DNA of 64,000 bases, taken from NCBI RefSeq assembly GCF_029392815.1, contig NZ_CP113942.1, positions 1 to 64,000 on the forward strand, read 5' to 3'. The position numbers were made by a program, and so were the translations under genes. Below are positions 11,103 to 22,004 of the stretch, piece after piece (within the stretch, counting starts at the first letter, position 1; each line of letters starts with the position of its first letter). A model generated the notes under the pieces. That model searched no databases, was not told where the DNA came from, and saw nothing but the letters and a program-made list of their open reading frames with translations. The DNA is from Bifidobacterium sp. ESL0682 (GTDB lineage Bacteria > Actinomycetota > Actinomycetes > Actinomycetales > Bifidobacteriaceae).

Positions 11103-11235
11103 GTTCGAAATCAGCCATTATGACGAATATATTCCTGCGCTGTCTCGTCCCCGAAGACTGGTAGCCTCATAGCAGGTATATCGCGCGAAATCGGGTTATT
11201 GATGCTTGTTTTGTGCGGCAGATCAAGGAGAAACG

Positions 11236-11798
11236 ATGAACGAAAACGTTGACGACAACGAGCCGCGTCAAGCCAAAAACGCGGGTGGCGATGCGGTGCA
11301 GTCCGACCGTTCCCCCGTGTCGCGCGTTCCGTTTTCGGGGAAAGCAACAGCCAGGGGTCTGCGGATTCGGCAAAATCCTCATCGTGGCCGCTAGGCAAGG
11401 CCGGCACTGTCAAACGCCCGAGTCAACGTGCTCCGCGTGCCCGTCGTATGAGCCTTTCGCTCACCCGCCTTGACGCATGGTCGGTGGCCAAGGTGACGTT
11501 CTTGCTCTCCGTAGCCGGAGGCATCATCCAAATCGTTGCGGTTGCGCTGATTTGGGCCCTGCTGAATGTGGTCGGCGTCTTCGATCAGGTCACGCAGATC
11601 GTCTCCTCGACCGGCCTTGACACCGGCGGTTTCAACCTCGCCAGCATCTTCTCGTTAGGCACGGTGCTGAGTGCTGTCACCATTCTTTCCATCGTCGAGG
11701 TTGTGGTGGCTACGCTGTTCGCCGTCATTATCGCCGCGCTTTACAACGTCGTCAGCCAGCTGGTCGGCGGCGTGCACGTCACCCTTGGCGACGACTGA
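11236..11798 (+). CDS. DUF3566 membrane protein (frame broken at 11337-11340)
   Basis: Actinobacterial DUF3566 membrane protein, usually found just downstream of gyrA. ATG 11236 has a clear AAGGAG. The first about 35 residues form a hydrophilic cytoplasmic arm. The conserved core, from RRMSLSLTRLDAWSVAKV onward with two membrane segments (about 11500-11570 and 11670-11760), reads one frame back. One extra G in the G4 run at 11337-11340 gives a continuous protein of 187 residues with a Ser/Lys-rich linker. Alternatively the domain could start alone at ATG 11448, but that would cut the usual basic arm. The function is unknown; the mycobacterial relative beside gyrA is also a small membrane protein. 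Confidence 0.8.
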
Positions 11799-11822
11799 TA
11801 CGCAACTGTTGCAGAATAGTAT

Positions 11823-11854
11823 TGCCTGTGGCTTTAATGGCCACGGGCATTTTT
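11823..11854 (+). terminator. rho-independent terminator
   Basis: A 10-bp stem (11823-11832 with 11840-11849, one G-U pair) is followed by T5, 24 bases after the DUF3566 stop. Confidence 0.85.
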
Positions 11855-11985
11855 GTTTCAGAACCTAGTTGGGAAGGGTTCAGTAGATGATGGATGGCGA
11901 CGATAGTGGATTGCGGCATTCCATAATCCGGTATTTCGCAGGTTGTTCGTTTGCGTTGCGCCATTCGTAACCCGCGTCCGCTAGA

Positions 11986-13272
11986 GTGGCCGATGTGATT
12001 GCCTACATCAGGAATTTCAGCACCTCATTCATCCTCGCGATGACGATTTGGCCGTTCCTCTCGGCCCTGTTGACACTGCCGATTCTCGCGATGATGTATC
12101 ACCGATATCACCGTTTGCGCTCCACCGCGGTGCTGACGTCCTATCTGTGCGTGCTATACGTGCTCGGACTGGTCACCTTTACGCTGTACCCCATGCCCGA
12201 CGACCCGGCAAAATACTGCCTGACGCATGCGCACCATCCGCAGCTGAATGTCATGCGATTCATGACCGATCTCGCAACCGGCGGCAAGAACGCCGCGTTG
12301 CAGCTGCTGCTCAATGTCGCCTTCTTCGTTCCCCTTGGTTTCGTGCTTTCCCGCTGGGCGCGTTGGAAGTTCTACGCCGTGATTCCCACGGGATTCCTGG
12401 TCTCCCTGTTCATCGAGACCTCGCAGCTCACCGGCGTCTGGGACATCTATCCCTGCGCCTACCGCCAGTTCGACGTCGACGATCTGCTCACCAATACGTT
12501 GGGCGCGATTATCGGCTGTTTCATCGCGTGGATTTACGGCGCTTTGGTACCGGTGCGCCAAGTCGAAGACCGCCGCGAAGTCGTTGAAAAGCCAGGGCTG
12601 GTCCATCGGGCTGTTGCGTTGATGATCGATCTGGTCTTTATCGTCGTTCTTGACGGCTCGCTGACCTTGGGCTCGATTTATCTCTTCCAAAAGTCCTCGA
12701 AATACCTTCCCAACGGGACGTATCTGTTCCTTGGGCACGCCTTTGGCACCGGGGTGTCGGACGGCATGGCTCAGTTCTTCACCCTGCTGTCGTTCGTCAT
12801 CTTCGAGCTGCTCATCCCCGTGACTCATCGCGGGCAGACGCTCGGTGGCATGTTCACGCACATGAGCTGTGAGACCAAGGAGCGGCACGGCGGCGCTCGC
12901 GCGGTATTCTATGTGATTCGCCTCGTGGTGCTGATGCTCGGTACGATGCTGCTCGCCGAACCCACCCGTCAGCTCGGCGTCATTGTCGTGGTCTTCTTGG
13001 TCATCTTCTGGATTTTCGCCCGCCAAATGCCCTACGACCTCATCCCCGGCCGTGATTGGGATGCCGGCTATTACGACGATTTCGGTGATGGACAGGGTGA
13101 CGACAGATATGACGGTTATGGCAATGTCGGCAACGCCAGTGGCTATGGTGCAGCAGGCAATCCTGGCGGTTATGTCGACGATGCTACAAAGATTTACCCG
13201 ACCTATGCCCCGCAAAACGGCAATCGTGGCAACCGTCGTGGCGGCGGAAGCTACATCAATTATTCCGGTTGA
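11986..13272 (+). CDS. VanZ-RDD domain membrane protein
   Basis: 428-residue integral membrane protein. The N-terminal half resembles VanZ-like proteins: several membrane helices and the motif FVPLGFVLSR followed by E-T-S-Q-L and D-V-D-D-L-L-T-N-T-L-G. After about residue 205 an RDD-like domain follows (HRAVALMIDLVFIVVL, later RGQTLGGMF). The last about 75 residues are hydrophilic and rich in Gly, Tyr, Asp and Asn. The start is GTG 11986; GTG 11995 is an alternative. VanZ proteins have been linked to low-level resistance to glycopeptides and lipophilic compounds, but no substrate can be assigned here. It stands alone between two terminators. Confidence 0.8.
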   Translation: MADVIAYIRNFSTSFILAMTIWPFLSALLTLPILAMMYHRYHRLRSTAVLTSYLCVLYVLGLVTFTLYPMPDDPAKYCLTHAHHPQLNVMRFMTDLATGGKNAALQLLLNVAFFVPLGFVLSRWARWKFYAVIPTGFLVSLFIETSQLTGVWDIYPCAYRQFDVDDLLTNTLGAIIGCFIAWIYGALVPVRQVEDRREVVEKPGLVHRAVALMIDLVFIVVLDGSLTLGSIYLFQKSSKYLPNGTYLFLGHAFGTGVSDGMAQFFTLLSFVIFELLIPVTHRGQTLGGMFTHMSCETKERHGGARAVFYVIRLVVLMLGTMLLAEPTRQLGVIVVVFLVIFWIFARQMPYDLIPGRDWDAGYYDDFGDGQGDDRYDGYGNVGNASGYGAAGNPGGYVDDATKIYPTYAPQNGNRGNRRGGGSYINYSG

Positions 13273-13450
13273 TGCAGCGAGATTCTGAACTTATGCCGGA
13301 AATGTGCACTTTAGCTTGGGTGATATGCATGTTTTTGATACCAGTGTTAAAGAAGTGCGTTTAACGGAGCCTGATGTGTTCTCTTTTGACGGGGTGTCAG
13401 AAAAGAGTGCTTTAGGACGTCTTAAGTGCATGTTTTTGCATCAGTAACAA

Positions 13451-13488
13451 GAAACCCGCCGACCGGTGCGAGACCAGTGGCGGGTTTC
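13451..13488 (-). terminator. terminator of gdhA (possibly bidirectional)
   Basis: A perfect 10-bp stem GAAACCCGCC / GGCGGGTTTC (13451-13460 with 13479-13488) lies 25 bases beyond the gdhA stop. T-rich sequence occurs on both sides. Confidence 0.8.
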
Positions 13489-13512
13489 GATTTTATCGTT
13501 ATGCAGAAGCGC

Positions 13513-14892
<1,380 letters not shown>

Positions 14893-15107
14893 TTATTGTA
14901 AGAATCTTGTGGATTTGGTGAAAGGGCGAGTTCAAAAAATCTTTATGTTTTTTCGTCTCGTTAACGGAATGGAAACATAAATAACAATGGCCGATGATAT
15001 GTTCGCCATGCCGATTTCCGCGATGCGCGATTACCGGCTGGAATGCCAGCAGCGGAGGGCTTTCACGTCTAGGATGGAAGTAAGGCACACTGACCAAGGA
15101 GGTCACG

Positions 15108-15563
15108 ATGTTCAAAGGGTTCAAGAAATTCATCTCGCGCGGCAACATGATTGACATGGCCGTCGGCGTGGTTATGGGCGCTGCGGTGACCGCCGTGGTC
15201 AACTCGATCGTCAACAATCTCATCAACCCGCTGATCGCCATGATCTTCGGCAAGCCGAACATGAACAACCTGCTGACCTTCACCTTCAACCATTCCACCA
15301 TCTCGTTTGGCGCGATTCTCGGCGCTTTGCTCAACTTCCTGCTCATCGCCATCGCCGTTTACTTCTGCATCCTCGTGCCGATTAACAAGTTCCGCGACAT
15401 GTCCGAGGCGATTTTCAAGAAAGAGGACGACGAGGACGAGAAAAAGGAGATCAGCACCGACCAGCAGACCGTTGAACTGCTGCAGCAGATCGCCGACGAG
15501 CTCAAGGACATCAAGGGCGTTGGCAAAATCGAAGATGGCAACAAATCCGAGGCTAAAGAGTAA
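15108..15563 (+). CDS. mscL: large-conductance mechanosensitive channel MscL
   Basis: Pressure-release channel that opens under hypo-osmotic shock. 151 residues. The N-terminus F-K-x-F-I-S-R-G-N-M-I-D-M-A-V-G-V is the family signature leading into TM1. TM2 lies at about 65-95, followed by an acidic/basic linker and a C-terminal helix (TVELLQQIADELKDI) that forms the cytoplasmic bundle. A strong AAGGAGGT precedes ATG 15108. Intact and standing alone. Confidence 0.95.
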   Translation: MFKGFKKFISRGNMIDMAVGVVMGAAVTAVVNSIVNNLINPLIAMIFGKPNMNNLLTFTFNHSTISFGAILGALLNFLLIAIAVYFCILVPINKFRDMSEAIFKKEDDEDEKKEISTDQQTVELLQQIADELKDIKGVGKIEDGNKSEAKE

Positions 15564-15848
15564 GTCGGAATGGTAGCTACGCCATGGTTTTAGTGCGAAA
15601 CGGGCGTCGGTCCGGCGGTCGATGGCAGAACGGGCGATAGGTTAGCTACTGATGACGAAACGGACGATCATGATGGAACAAATAAGCATGGCGAGGTCAT
15701 GATTCGAACGGACCATGGCTGGCGGTTTTACCACTGCCGATATCAAAAAATAAGCTGTCCATTAGCGCGGATGGCTACTATGCTGGGTTTGAGAAGATTA
15801 CTGCTTAGTTATCATGGGATGATTGAGTGAAAGGGGTAGGGTTCGGAA

Positions 15849-16856
15849 ATGTTTGACCGCAACGAGTTGCTGAACGACGGAAAGCTTAAGAACGTGCGTT
15901 TCGTCAAGTCGGACAACGATCCGTTGCAAGGCGACGGTCGGAATGCCGCCGGCTATTCGTCTTCCGATCAGTCCGCTCAACCCGCTCAGCCCGGCCAATC
16001 CACCGGCGACCCGCATGCTATCGGCAACGCCCATTTTCGCACCATGCCCGAGCGCGGCAGGATGGTGTCACGCTCGGCGGATTTCCCCGAAGTCACCTTC
16101 TCCCACATGACTTTGCCGGCCACGGTGATGGACTGGAAACGCGAGGGGTCCACGGCGAAAATGGCCACGATGATCTTCCTGCTCCACGGCCACGTCGAAA
16201 TCAGCACGGCCGACAACAAGATCCTGAAACGTCGTCCGGGCGTCTTTCTCATCCCGCCGGAAACCGGCGATGTCGTGTTCAAGACCTCGGCCCCGACCAA
16301 CGAGCTGATCGGCGTGAGCCTTTCCTCGCGCCTGTTCGCCACGATTCTGCCGGATTACAAGACCTATTCGATGATGGGGCAGAATTCCAAGCTTGACGTG
16401 GTCTCGTTGCAGCCGTTGCTTGCCTTCGTGGTGAGTGCCTGCAACCTGAATAACTCGCAGTCGCAGATGGTTGACACGTTGGAAACCGTGGCCAACGATG
16501 TGGCGCGCTCGCTGCTGATAGCCTGCTTCGGCCAGGGCATGAGCGTGATGCCGCTGATCGAGCGTGTGCGCAAATACGTCGCCGAGAACTACACCGATTC
16601 CGCATTGAGCGTCACCAAAACGGCTGAGCATGAAAATGTTTCTGTGCGTACGGTCCAACTGGCGTTGCAGGAAGCGGATACCAATTTCACCGCACTGGTT
16701 CGCAGAGCCCGCACCGAAGCGGCTCTCGAGTTGCGCAAAAGCCAGCCCTCGCTCACTCTGGTCGAAATCGGCGACCGCTGCGGGTTCGGCTCCGTTTCGT
16801 CCCTTCGTCGTGCGCTGAAGCTGCATGAGGAGATGGAAGACTGCAGTGAAGAGTAA
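15849..16856 (+). CDS. AraC-family transcriptional regulator
   Basis: 335-residue protein whose last about 100 residues form an AraC-type double helix-turn-helix: SVRTVQLALQEADTNFTALVRRARTEAALELRK, then the second helix pair LVEIGDRCGFGSVSSLRRALK. The N-terminal part contains a cupin-like ligand or dimerisation region (about 85-170) after a disordered Ser/Gln/Pro-rich arm (about 30-60). ATG 15849 has AAAGGGG upstream. It lies directly before the two adhesin genes in the same direction, so it is a candidate regulator of them; this is inference from position. Confidence 0.8.
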   Translation: MFDRNELLNDGKLKNVRFVKSDNDPLQGDGRNAAGYSSSDQSAQPAQPGQSTGDPHAIGNAHFRTMPERGRMVSRSADFPEVTFSHMTLPATVMDWKREGSTAKMATMIFLLHGHVEISTADNKILKRRPGVFLIPPETGDVVFKTSAPTNELIGVSLSSRLFATILPDYKTYSMMGQNSKLDVVSLQPLLAFVVSACNLNNSQSQMVDTLETVANDVARSLLIACFGQGMSVMPLIERVRKYVAENYTDSALSVTKTAEHENVSVRTVQLALQEADTNFTALVRRARTEAALELRKSQPSLTLVEIGDRCGFGSVSSLRRALKLHEEMEDCSEE

Positions 16857-16944
16857 GGCTGCGGAAAACCGACGACATATTATAGCCTCGAATATTTTAT
16901 TGTCCAGCGGCCAATATCGACTGCTTTAGATTTTCGATTTTCTT

Positions 16945-17097
16945 GTTTCGTTTGCCTATTGTGTCAAACTCCGTTTCGATATCTAAGTTTCAGGTGAATT
17001 ATAACGATTTATCCTATTCGTTTCGATATCCGACTAGGGCGTCAAAAAGTTTCATCATTTGCATAATTGACAAAACGCTATCAATTTGTGGCATTAT
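16945..17097 (+). promoter_or_regulatory. upstream control region of adhesin 1
   Basis: The 329-base gap before adhesin 1 is AT-rich and has no gene. It contains GTTTCGTTTGCCT (16945-16957) and AACGATTTA (17003-17011), both repeated at almost the same distance before adhesin 2. A direct repeat CGTTTCGATATC occurs at 16972-16983 and 17019-17030. A perfect -35 TTGACA (17067-17072) and a TG-x-CATTAT extended -10 (17089-17097) are separated by 19 bases. Plausible regulator-controlled promoter. Confidence 0.55.
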
Positions 17098-17123
17098 TTA
17101 AGTAGTATTTCAGGGATTTAAGG

Positions 17124-17158
17124 GTGAGTTGCCTGTGGTGCGGCAATAACTCACTTTT
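17124..17158 (+). promoter_or_regulatory. leader hairpin with T-run before adhesin 1
   Basis: GTGAGTT-GCC and GGC-aat-AACTCAC can pair (17124-17133 with 17142-17154, three bases bulged). TTTT follows at 17155-17158, 27 bases before the adhesin start and after the predicted promoter. It has the shape of an attenuator but is imperfect. Confidence 0.4.
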
Positions 17159-17185
17159 CGCTGGAAGTCTCAACGAGAGGAGACG

Positions 17186-20100
17186 ATGATGTTCAGACAT
17201 AAAGGCCCGGCAAAGGTGGCCGGCATCGTGGCCGCAGCCGCCATGGCTCTGACCGGAGCGATAACGTTCACCAACACCGCCAATGCCGTTTCCGCCACCG
17301 ATGGCAACGGTCGTATGAGTACCAGCATCAACTGGGTGCAGTGGGGGAACACCGCAGGCGCTGAAGTCAATAGCGAGAGAGTGGCGTGGACCACCCCGGT
17401 GCCTGCAGGCGACAACACCTGGCTGTCCACCAGGTGCAACATCAAGCCGGTGGCCGGCGACAGCGATTCGCTTTCGGCCGCTCATGCGCTGACGGTCTAC
17501 AAGCCGGGCAGCTGGTACGGCGACGGCCTCGCCCAAATGTATTACGTTGGGGGCAGTGGCTACGGCAACGATATGAAGATCGGCCTGGCCAACAAGGACG
17601 ACGGTGGAAAGGTGACGTTCGATTTCACCTGCGCCGCCTATAAGATTCCTTCGTCCACGGACCCGAGCAGCACGCTCGATGCGACGACCAATCTCACTTC
17701 GTTCACCAATATCAAGCTTCAGGGCCTCGTCTTTGCTGACGCCGAGTCCAACAACTGGACTTACTACCAGCAGGAATACATCAAGGCCACGCCGCAGAGC
17801 AGCATCCCCGGCACGACCCCGAACTGGCGCGTGCTCGACAGTGAACGCACCGCGGGTTGCACCACCAACTCCGTCGCGGAAAAGAAGGGCAATACCGTCC
17901 GCTTCCGTTCCGATAACGGGCAGTGCGGCAACTCAGGCGGCACGGGTCCGTCCTCGGTCATGTTCCTGCAGAATTCCGAAAGCGCTCGCGTGACGCTCAA
18001 GGGCGGTGGTAAGACGGCCGTGGCATTGGGCAGCATCGCAGCTACCGATTTCGGCGATGCGCCGTTGAGCTACGGCGTGGCAGGGTCTCTGCTTCAGCCG
18101 CAGTGGCAAGGCGGCCTGCTGGGCACGAATGTGACCGGCACGACCTATAACGGCGATTCGCTCGACCCGGATACCAGCATGGTCGGCGGCACGCTGTTCA
18201 ACCTTTCTCAGGCCAAGGATAGTTTCGCCACGAACACCTCGACCCTCGCCAGCTTCGCCGAACCCACTCCCCGATTAGGCGCCCATGAAGATTCCGAGGT
18301 GCGCTCGCATCCTGCCATAACCGGTGATCTGGCCGACTTCCAGAAGAACGCTGATTGGGACGACAAGAACGGCGATTCGAACACCACCGTCGGCGCTCCC
18401 GAAATCAACGATGAGGACGGCGTCGCCATCCCGACCGCTACAAAGGCCGTAAAAGTCAAGGCCAGCTGGGACGGCACGGTCAACAAGTTCACGCAAAGGT
18501 GCGTTGCGCCGGTGTCGGCGATGTGCGCGGCTGGATTGATTGGAACAACGACGGCGTCTTTAACCCCACACATGCGGTGGCCAACAGTGACCTTAACGCC
18601 GAAGCCAGCGACCAGGTGCAATGCGCCGCTGACCCCAGCGATACCGTTACCGGCCGTTCGGCCACGTTGACGTGGATTGTTCCTGGTGACACCAAGCGTC
18701 AGGTCAGCGCGGAGACCAAGTCTTCGTACATGCGCCTGCGCATCACTGATGAGCCTGGCAGCGGCCCTCACGGCATCATTGATATCCCACCGACCGGCCT
18801 GACCACCTCTTCCGGCGAGGTTGAGGACTACAAGGCCGACGTGCATTCTCCGACGCTCACGGTGCTCACCAACATCGGCGGCACCCGTAAGTCCGGTGAC
18901 GACCGCGATCAGTTCGACATGAGCTACAACTGGGACAACGGCACCCCCGGTGGCGTGCTTGACGGCGGCCCCGTGACCACGACGGGCAACGACGGCGGCA
19001 TTCAGCAGGAAGGCATCAGGTCCAAGAGCGTTGGCCCGTACTTCAAGTATTTCCTGAGCTCGAATCTCATCACCAGCGGTGGCAGCACCAGCACCGATGC
19101 CGATTACAACACGAGGTTGGACTGCGTGGATCTGACCACCGGTCTGACGGTTCCTCACAATGTTGACGGCGTCGACGGCAAGATTCAGATGCCGGATGAC
19201 TTCGATGCCAACGTGCAATGCACCTACACCAGGGTCGCCGAGGGCGATCCGGCAGTGACCTTGGTCACCGAGGTCCATAACGACAACGGCGGCACGGCCG
19301 AGGCGAAGGACTTCACCTTCACCGCTAACGGCACTAGGGTTAGTGGTTCCGGTGCGTCTACCAACAACTATCCGTACCAGAGCGACACCGGCAGCGATTC
19401 GCACAGCGTCGATCCCGATTTCGCCTATACGTTCGACAAGACGCCTTTGCCGGCCGGATACACGGAAGATCCGATTGTGTACTACGATGTCACGAATCCT
19501 ACTGCTCCCGTGGTGCTGAACCCCGGCGTTGACGGCAAGTACACGTTTGTGCGCGATCATCACTACACCGCCACCCGCGTGCTGCATGATTCCCCCGCCA
19601 AGCTGACGTTGAAGACCGTGGTAGACAACACCTACGGCGGCACGGCCACATCGACCGACTTCAACTTCACCGTGATTCCCGATGGCAAGAGCATCGCCGA
19701 CGGCGTCATATACACGCAGGGCAATCAGCAGACGGCCGTCGCGGGCAAGTACACGGTGTCTGGTTCCGACAAGCCCGGCTATTCTCAGGTGGGCGACATC
19801 ATCTATACCGATGACAGCGATCCCACGCATACGCCGCTTAGCGGCATGGCGTTGCAGCTGGCACTCGATATGGGCAAGTCCATCACTGGCGTGCGCAAGA
19901 TGCGTTCCAACCCGGTGAGCCTGACGATTACTACCCACATCGCAGGTGGTGGCAACGCCACAACCGCCGACTTCCCGGTGACGGCAACCCGTCCCGGCGC
20001 CACGACCTCAATGCCGGACAACACTGCAAAGAACGTTGCTTCTGGTACGTATACCATCGCGACGAACATGAGTGCCCAGCCTGGTTACCAAGTCACCGAT

Positions 20101-21474
20101 AAGCTGGCCTGTGTGGTCAACAACTCGGCTCCCGTCAATGTCACCAATGGTCAGGTTGCTCTGATCAACGGCCAGAATGTAGTCTGCGAGCAGACCGTGG
20201 CTCCGAAGGGCAGCCCGACGCTGACCTTCGAGACCCAAGTTCTCGGCAATGGCCAGGCCAAGCCGACTGATTTCCACTTCTCGGTGACGCCTGCAGGCGG
20301 TTCTGCGACGACCTACACCCAAGGCAAAGCCAAGGTTCCGGGTTCCACCAACTTCACGGTGATCGGTTCCAACAAGGCGGGCTACGCCCAGGTTGGCGAC
20401 ATCGTCTACTACGCCAACGACGACACCGCCCGGGCCCACCCGATGAGTCTGGCCGACGCCCAACAGGCGTTGCGCAACGGCCGTAGCGTGACCGGTGTGC
20501 GTCAGGTCAAGCCCACGAGCATCAAGGTTCATCTTGATCGCGACTACCGTTACGGTGGCACGGCTCAAGGCGACGGTTCCAAGATCACCGTCAATCCTCC
20601 GAGCGGCTCGTCCTTCAACTTGGCACTTGACACTCAGACGGATGTGTCCCCTGGCACCTTCTCGGTGCGTCAGTTCCTCAAGGCCGGCTACAAGCTCAGC
20701 GACATCCAGGTCACCGCGAACGGGGTTCCGGTCACGCTCAATGCCGATGGCTCCTTCGGTGTCAACCTGGGTGACGAAGTAGTGGTCACGCTCAAGAACG
20801 TGGACGAGCCTGGAACGCTGCAATGGTCCCGCTTCGATCGTGACGAGAAGACGCTGCTCTCCGGCTCTCAGTGGAGGCTCACCGGCCCCAATGGTCAGAC
20901 GCTTGATGTCACTGACTGCACCGCAGCAGTGTGCACCGGTGCTGATCAAGATCCGACTCCCGGCAAGTTCAGCGTCACCGGCCTCAAGTGGGGCGATTGG
21001 ACCATCACCGAGACTGTCGCCCCGGCCGGCCACAAGCTCTCCAAGCCGCTCAAGCTGACCCTGAATCCGGCCGAAGGCAAGTACGGCTTGCTGAAGACTG
21101 GAGCGTTCCACGACGGCAAGTCGGTCAATGTCACGCCGGGTGCTAATCCCGGTCAGGAACCCGGCGCCCAGCCCGGTCCTAACGGTGGTGTCAAGCCGAA
21201 CGGCAACACGAATCCGACTGGCAAACCGAACCTGATTAGTAAGCCGGGTCTGACTGTTAAGCCGAATCCGACTGCTAACCATAACCCGAACGGTAAGCCG
21301 AACCCGATCGGCAATCCAAACCTGAACGGCCAGAATGGCCGGAAGGGCGGGCCGCGTCTTTCCAAGACCGGCACCGATATTGCTCTCGTCGTGGTGATCG
21401 CCTTCAGCACGCTCGGACTTGGGTTCGCGCTTGCGGCTGGAACTCGTGCGATGCTGCGCCGTCGCGAGGAGTAA
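17186..21474 (+). CDS. sortase-anchored modular adhesin 1 (frame broken at 18495-18497)
   Basis: Cell-wall surface protein of about 1429 residues once one A is added to the AAA at 18495-18497. Without it the first frame stops at 18670 and the second is open from 18499. Order of parts: signal peptide ending near TANA; an N-terminal domain shared with adhesin 2; a DFGDAPLSYG block; an Asp-rich segment ending DEDGV; V-R-G-W-I-D-W-N-N-D-G-V and a GEVEDY motif; several Ig-like repeats; a SpaA-type prealbumin domain (GTLQWSRFD to TITETVAPAGH); an Asn/Pro/Lys/Gly-rich wall-spanning region; and an LSKTG sorting signal (about 1391) with hydrophobic helix and RRREE tail. It is probably a host or matrix adhesin; no ligand can be inferred. 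No sortase lies nearby. Confidence 0.82.
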
Positions 21475-21549
21475 AAAGGGGTGAAGCTGGATACTCTGGT
21501 TGACGTTGATTCCGGCAGCGTCAGCCAGTAGTAAGACGGCAAACGACAG

Positions 21550-21588
21550 AAACGGGCGATGAAGGTAGTAATCCTTCATCGCCCGTTT
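21550..21588 (+). terminator. strong terminator after adhesin 1
   Basis: A perfect 16-bp stem (21550-21565 with 21573-21588) ends in TTTT and T-rich sequence, 75 bases after the adhesin 1 stop. It separates the two adhesin genes into independent units. Confidence 0.85.
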
Positions 21589-21762
21589 TCTGTGTTGTCT
21601 CTTGAATGGCGTTTCCATGGTGTTCGAGCTGTGCTTTGTTGACCGGTCGCCCGTTGATTCATCGTTGCGCCAATATGTGATAAATATGTGAAAATTAGAT
21701 ATTACGAATTCAAATGTCTTCGTGACCTTATAGGCGGTGTTCTTCGATCCGCGATTCCGCTC

Positions 21763-21924
21763 GTTTCGTTTGCCTTGATGCTGACGAGTGCAAGTAATTC
21801 CAGTGGCTGTTCTTTATATCGAACGATTTAAGCGCTTTTGTCCATTTATAAATATTGTTAATAGATCGTCAAAACGTTCTACTGTCTGATTAATTATTTG
21901 AATTAATTATAAATGTGACATTAT
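21763..21924 (+). promoter_or_regulatory. upstream control region of adhesin 2
   Basis: This AT-rich gap repeats the blocks seen before adhesin 1: GTTTCGTTTGCCT (21763-21775), AACGATTTA (21822-21830, 183 bases before the start, exactly as for adhesin 1) and TGTGACATTAT (21914-21924), an extended -10-like element. GAGAGGAG precedes both starts. No gene is seen from 21589 to 22004. Confidence 0.55.
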
Positions 21925-22004
21925 GGTATTGGTTCCGCTATTCAACGGTGATGAGTTACGGAACCGATATTCATCTTCAGAAGGTTCGATGAGAGGAGCC
22001 GAAG

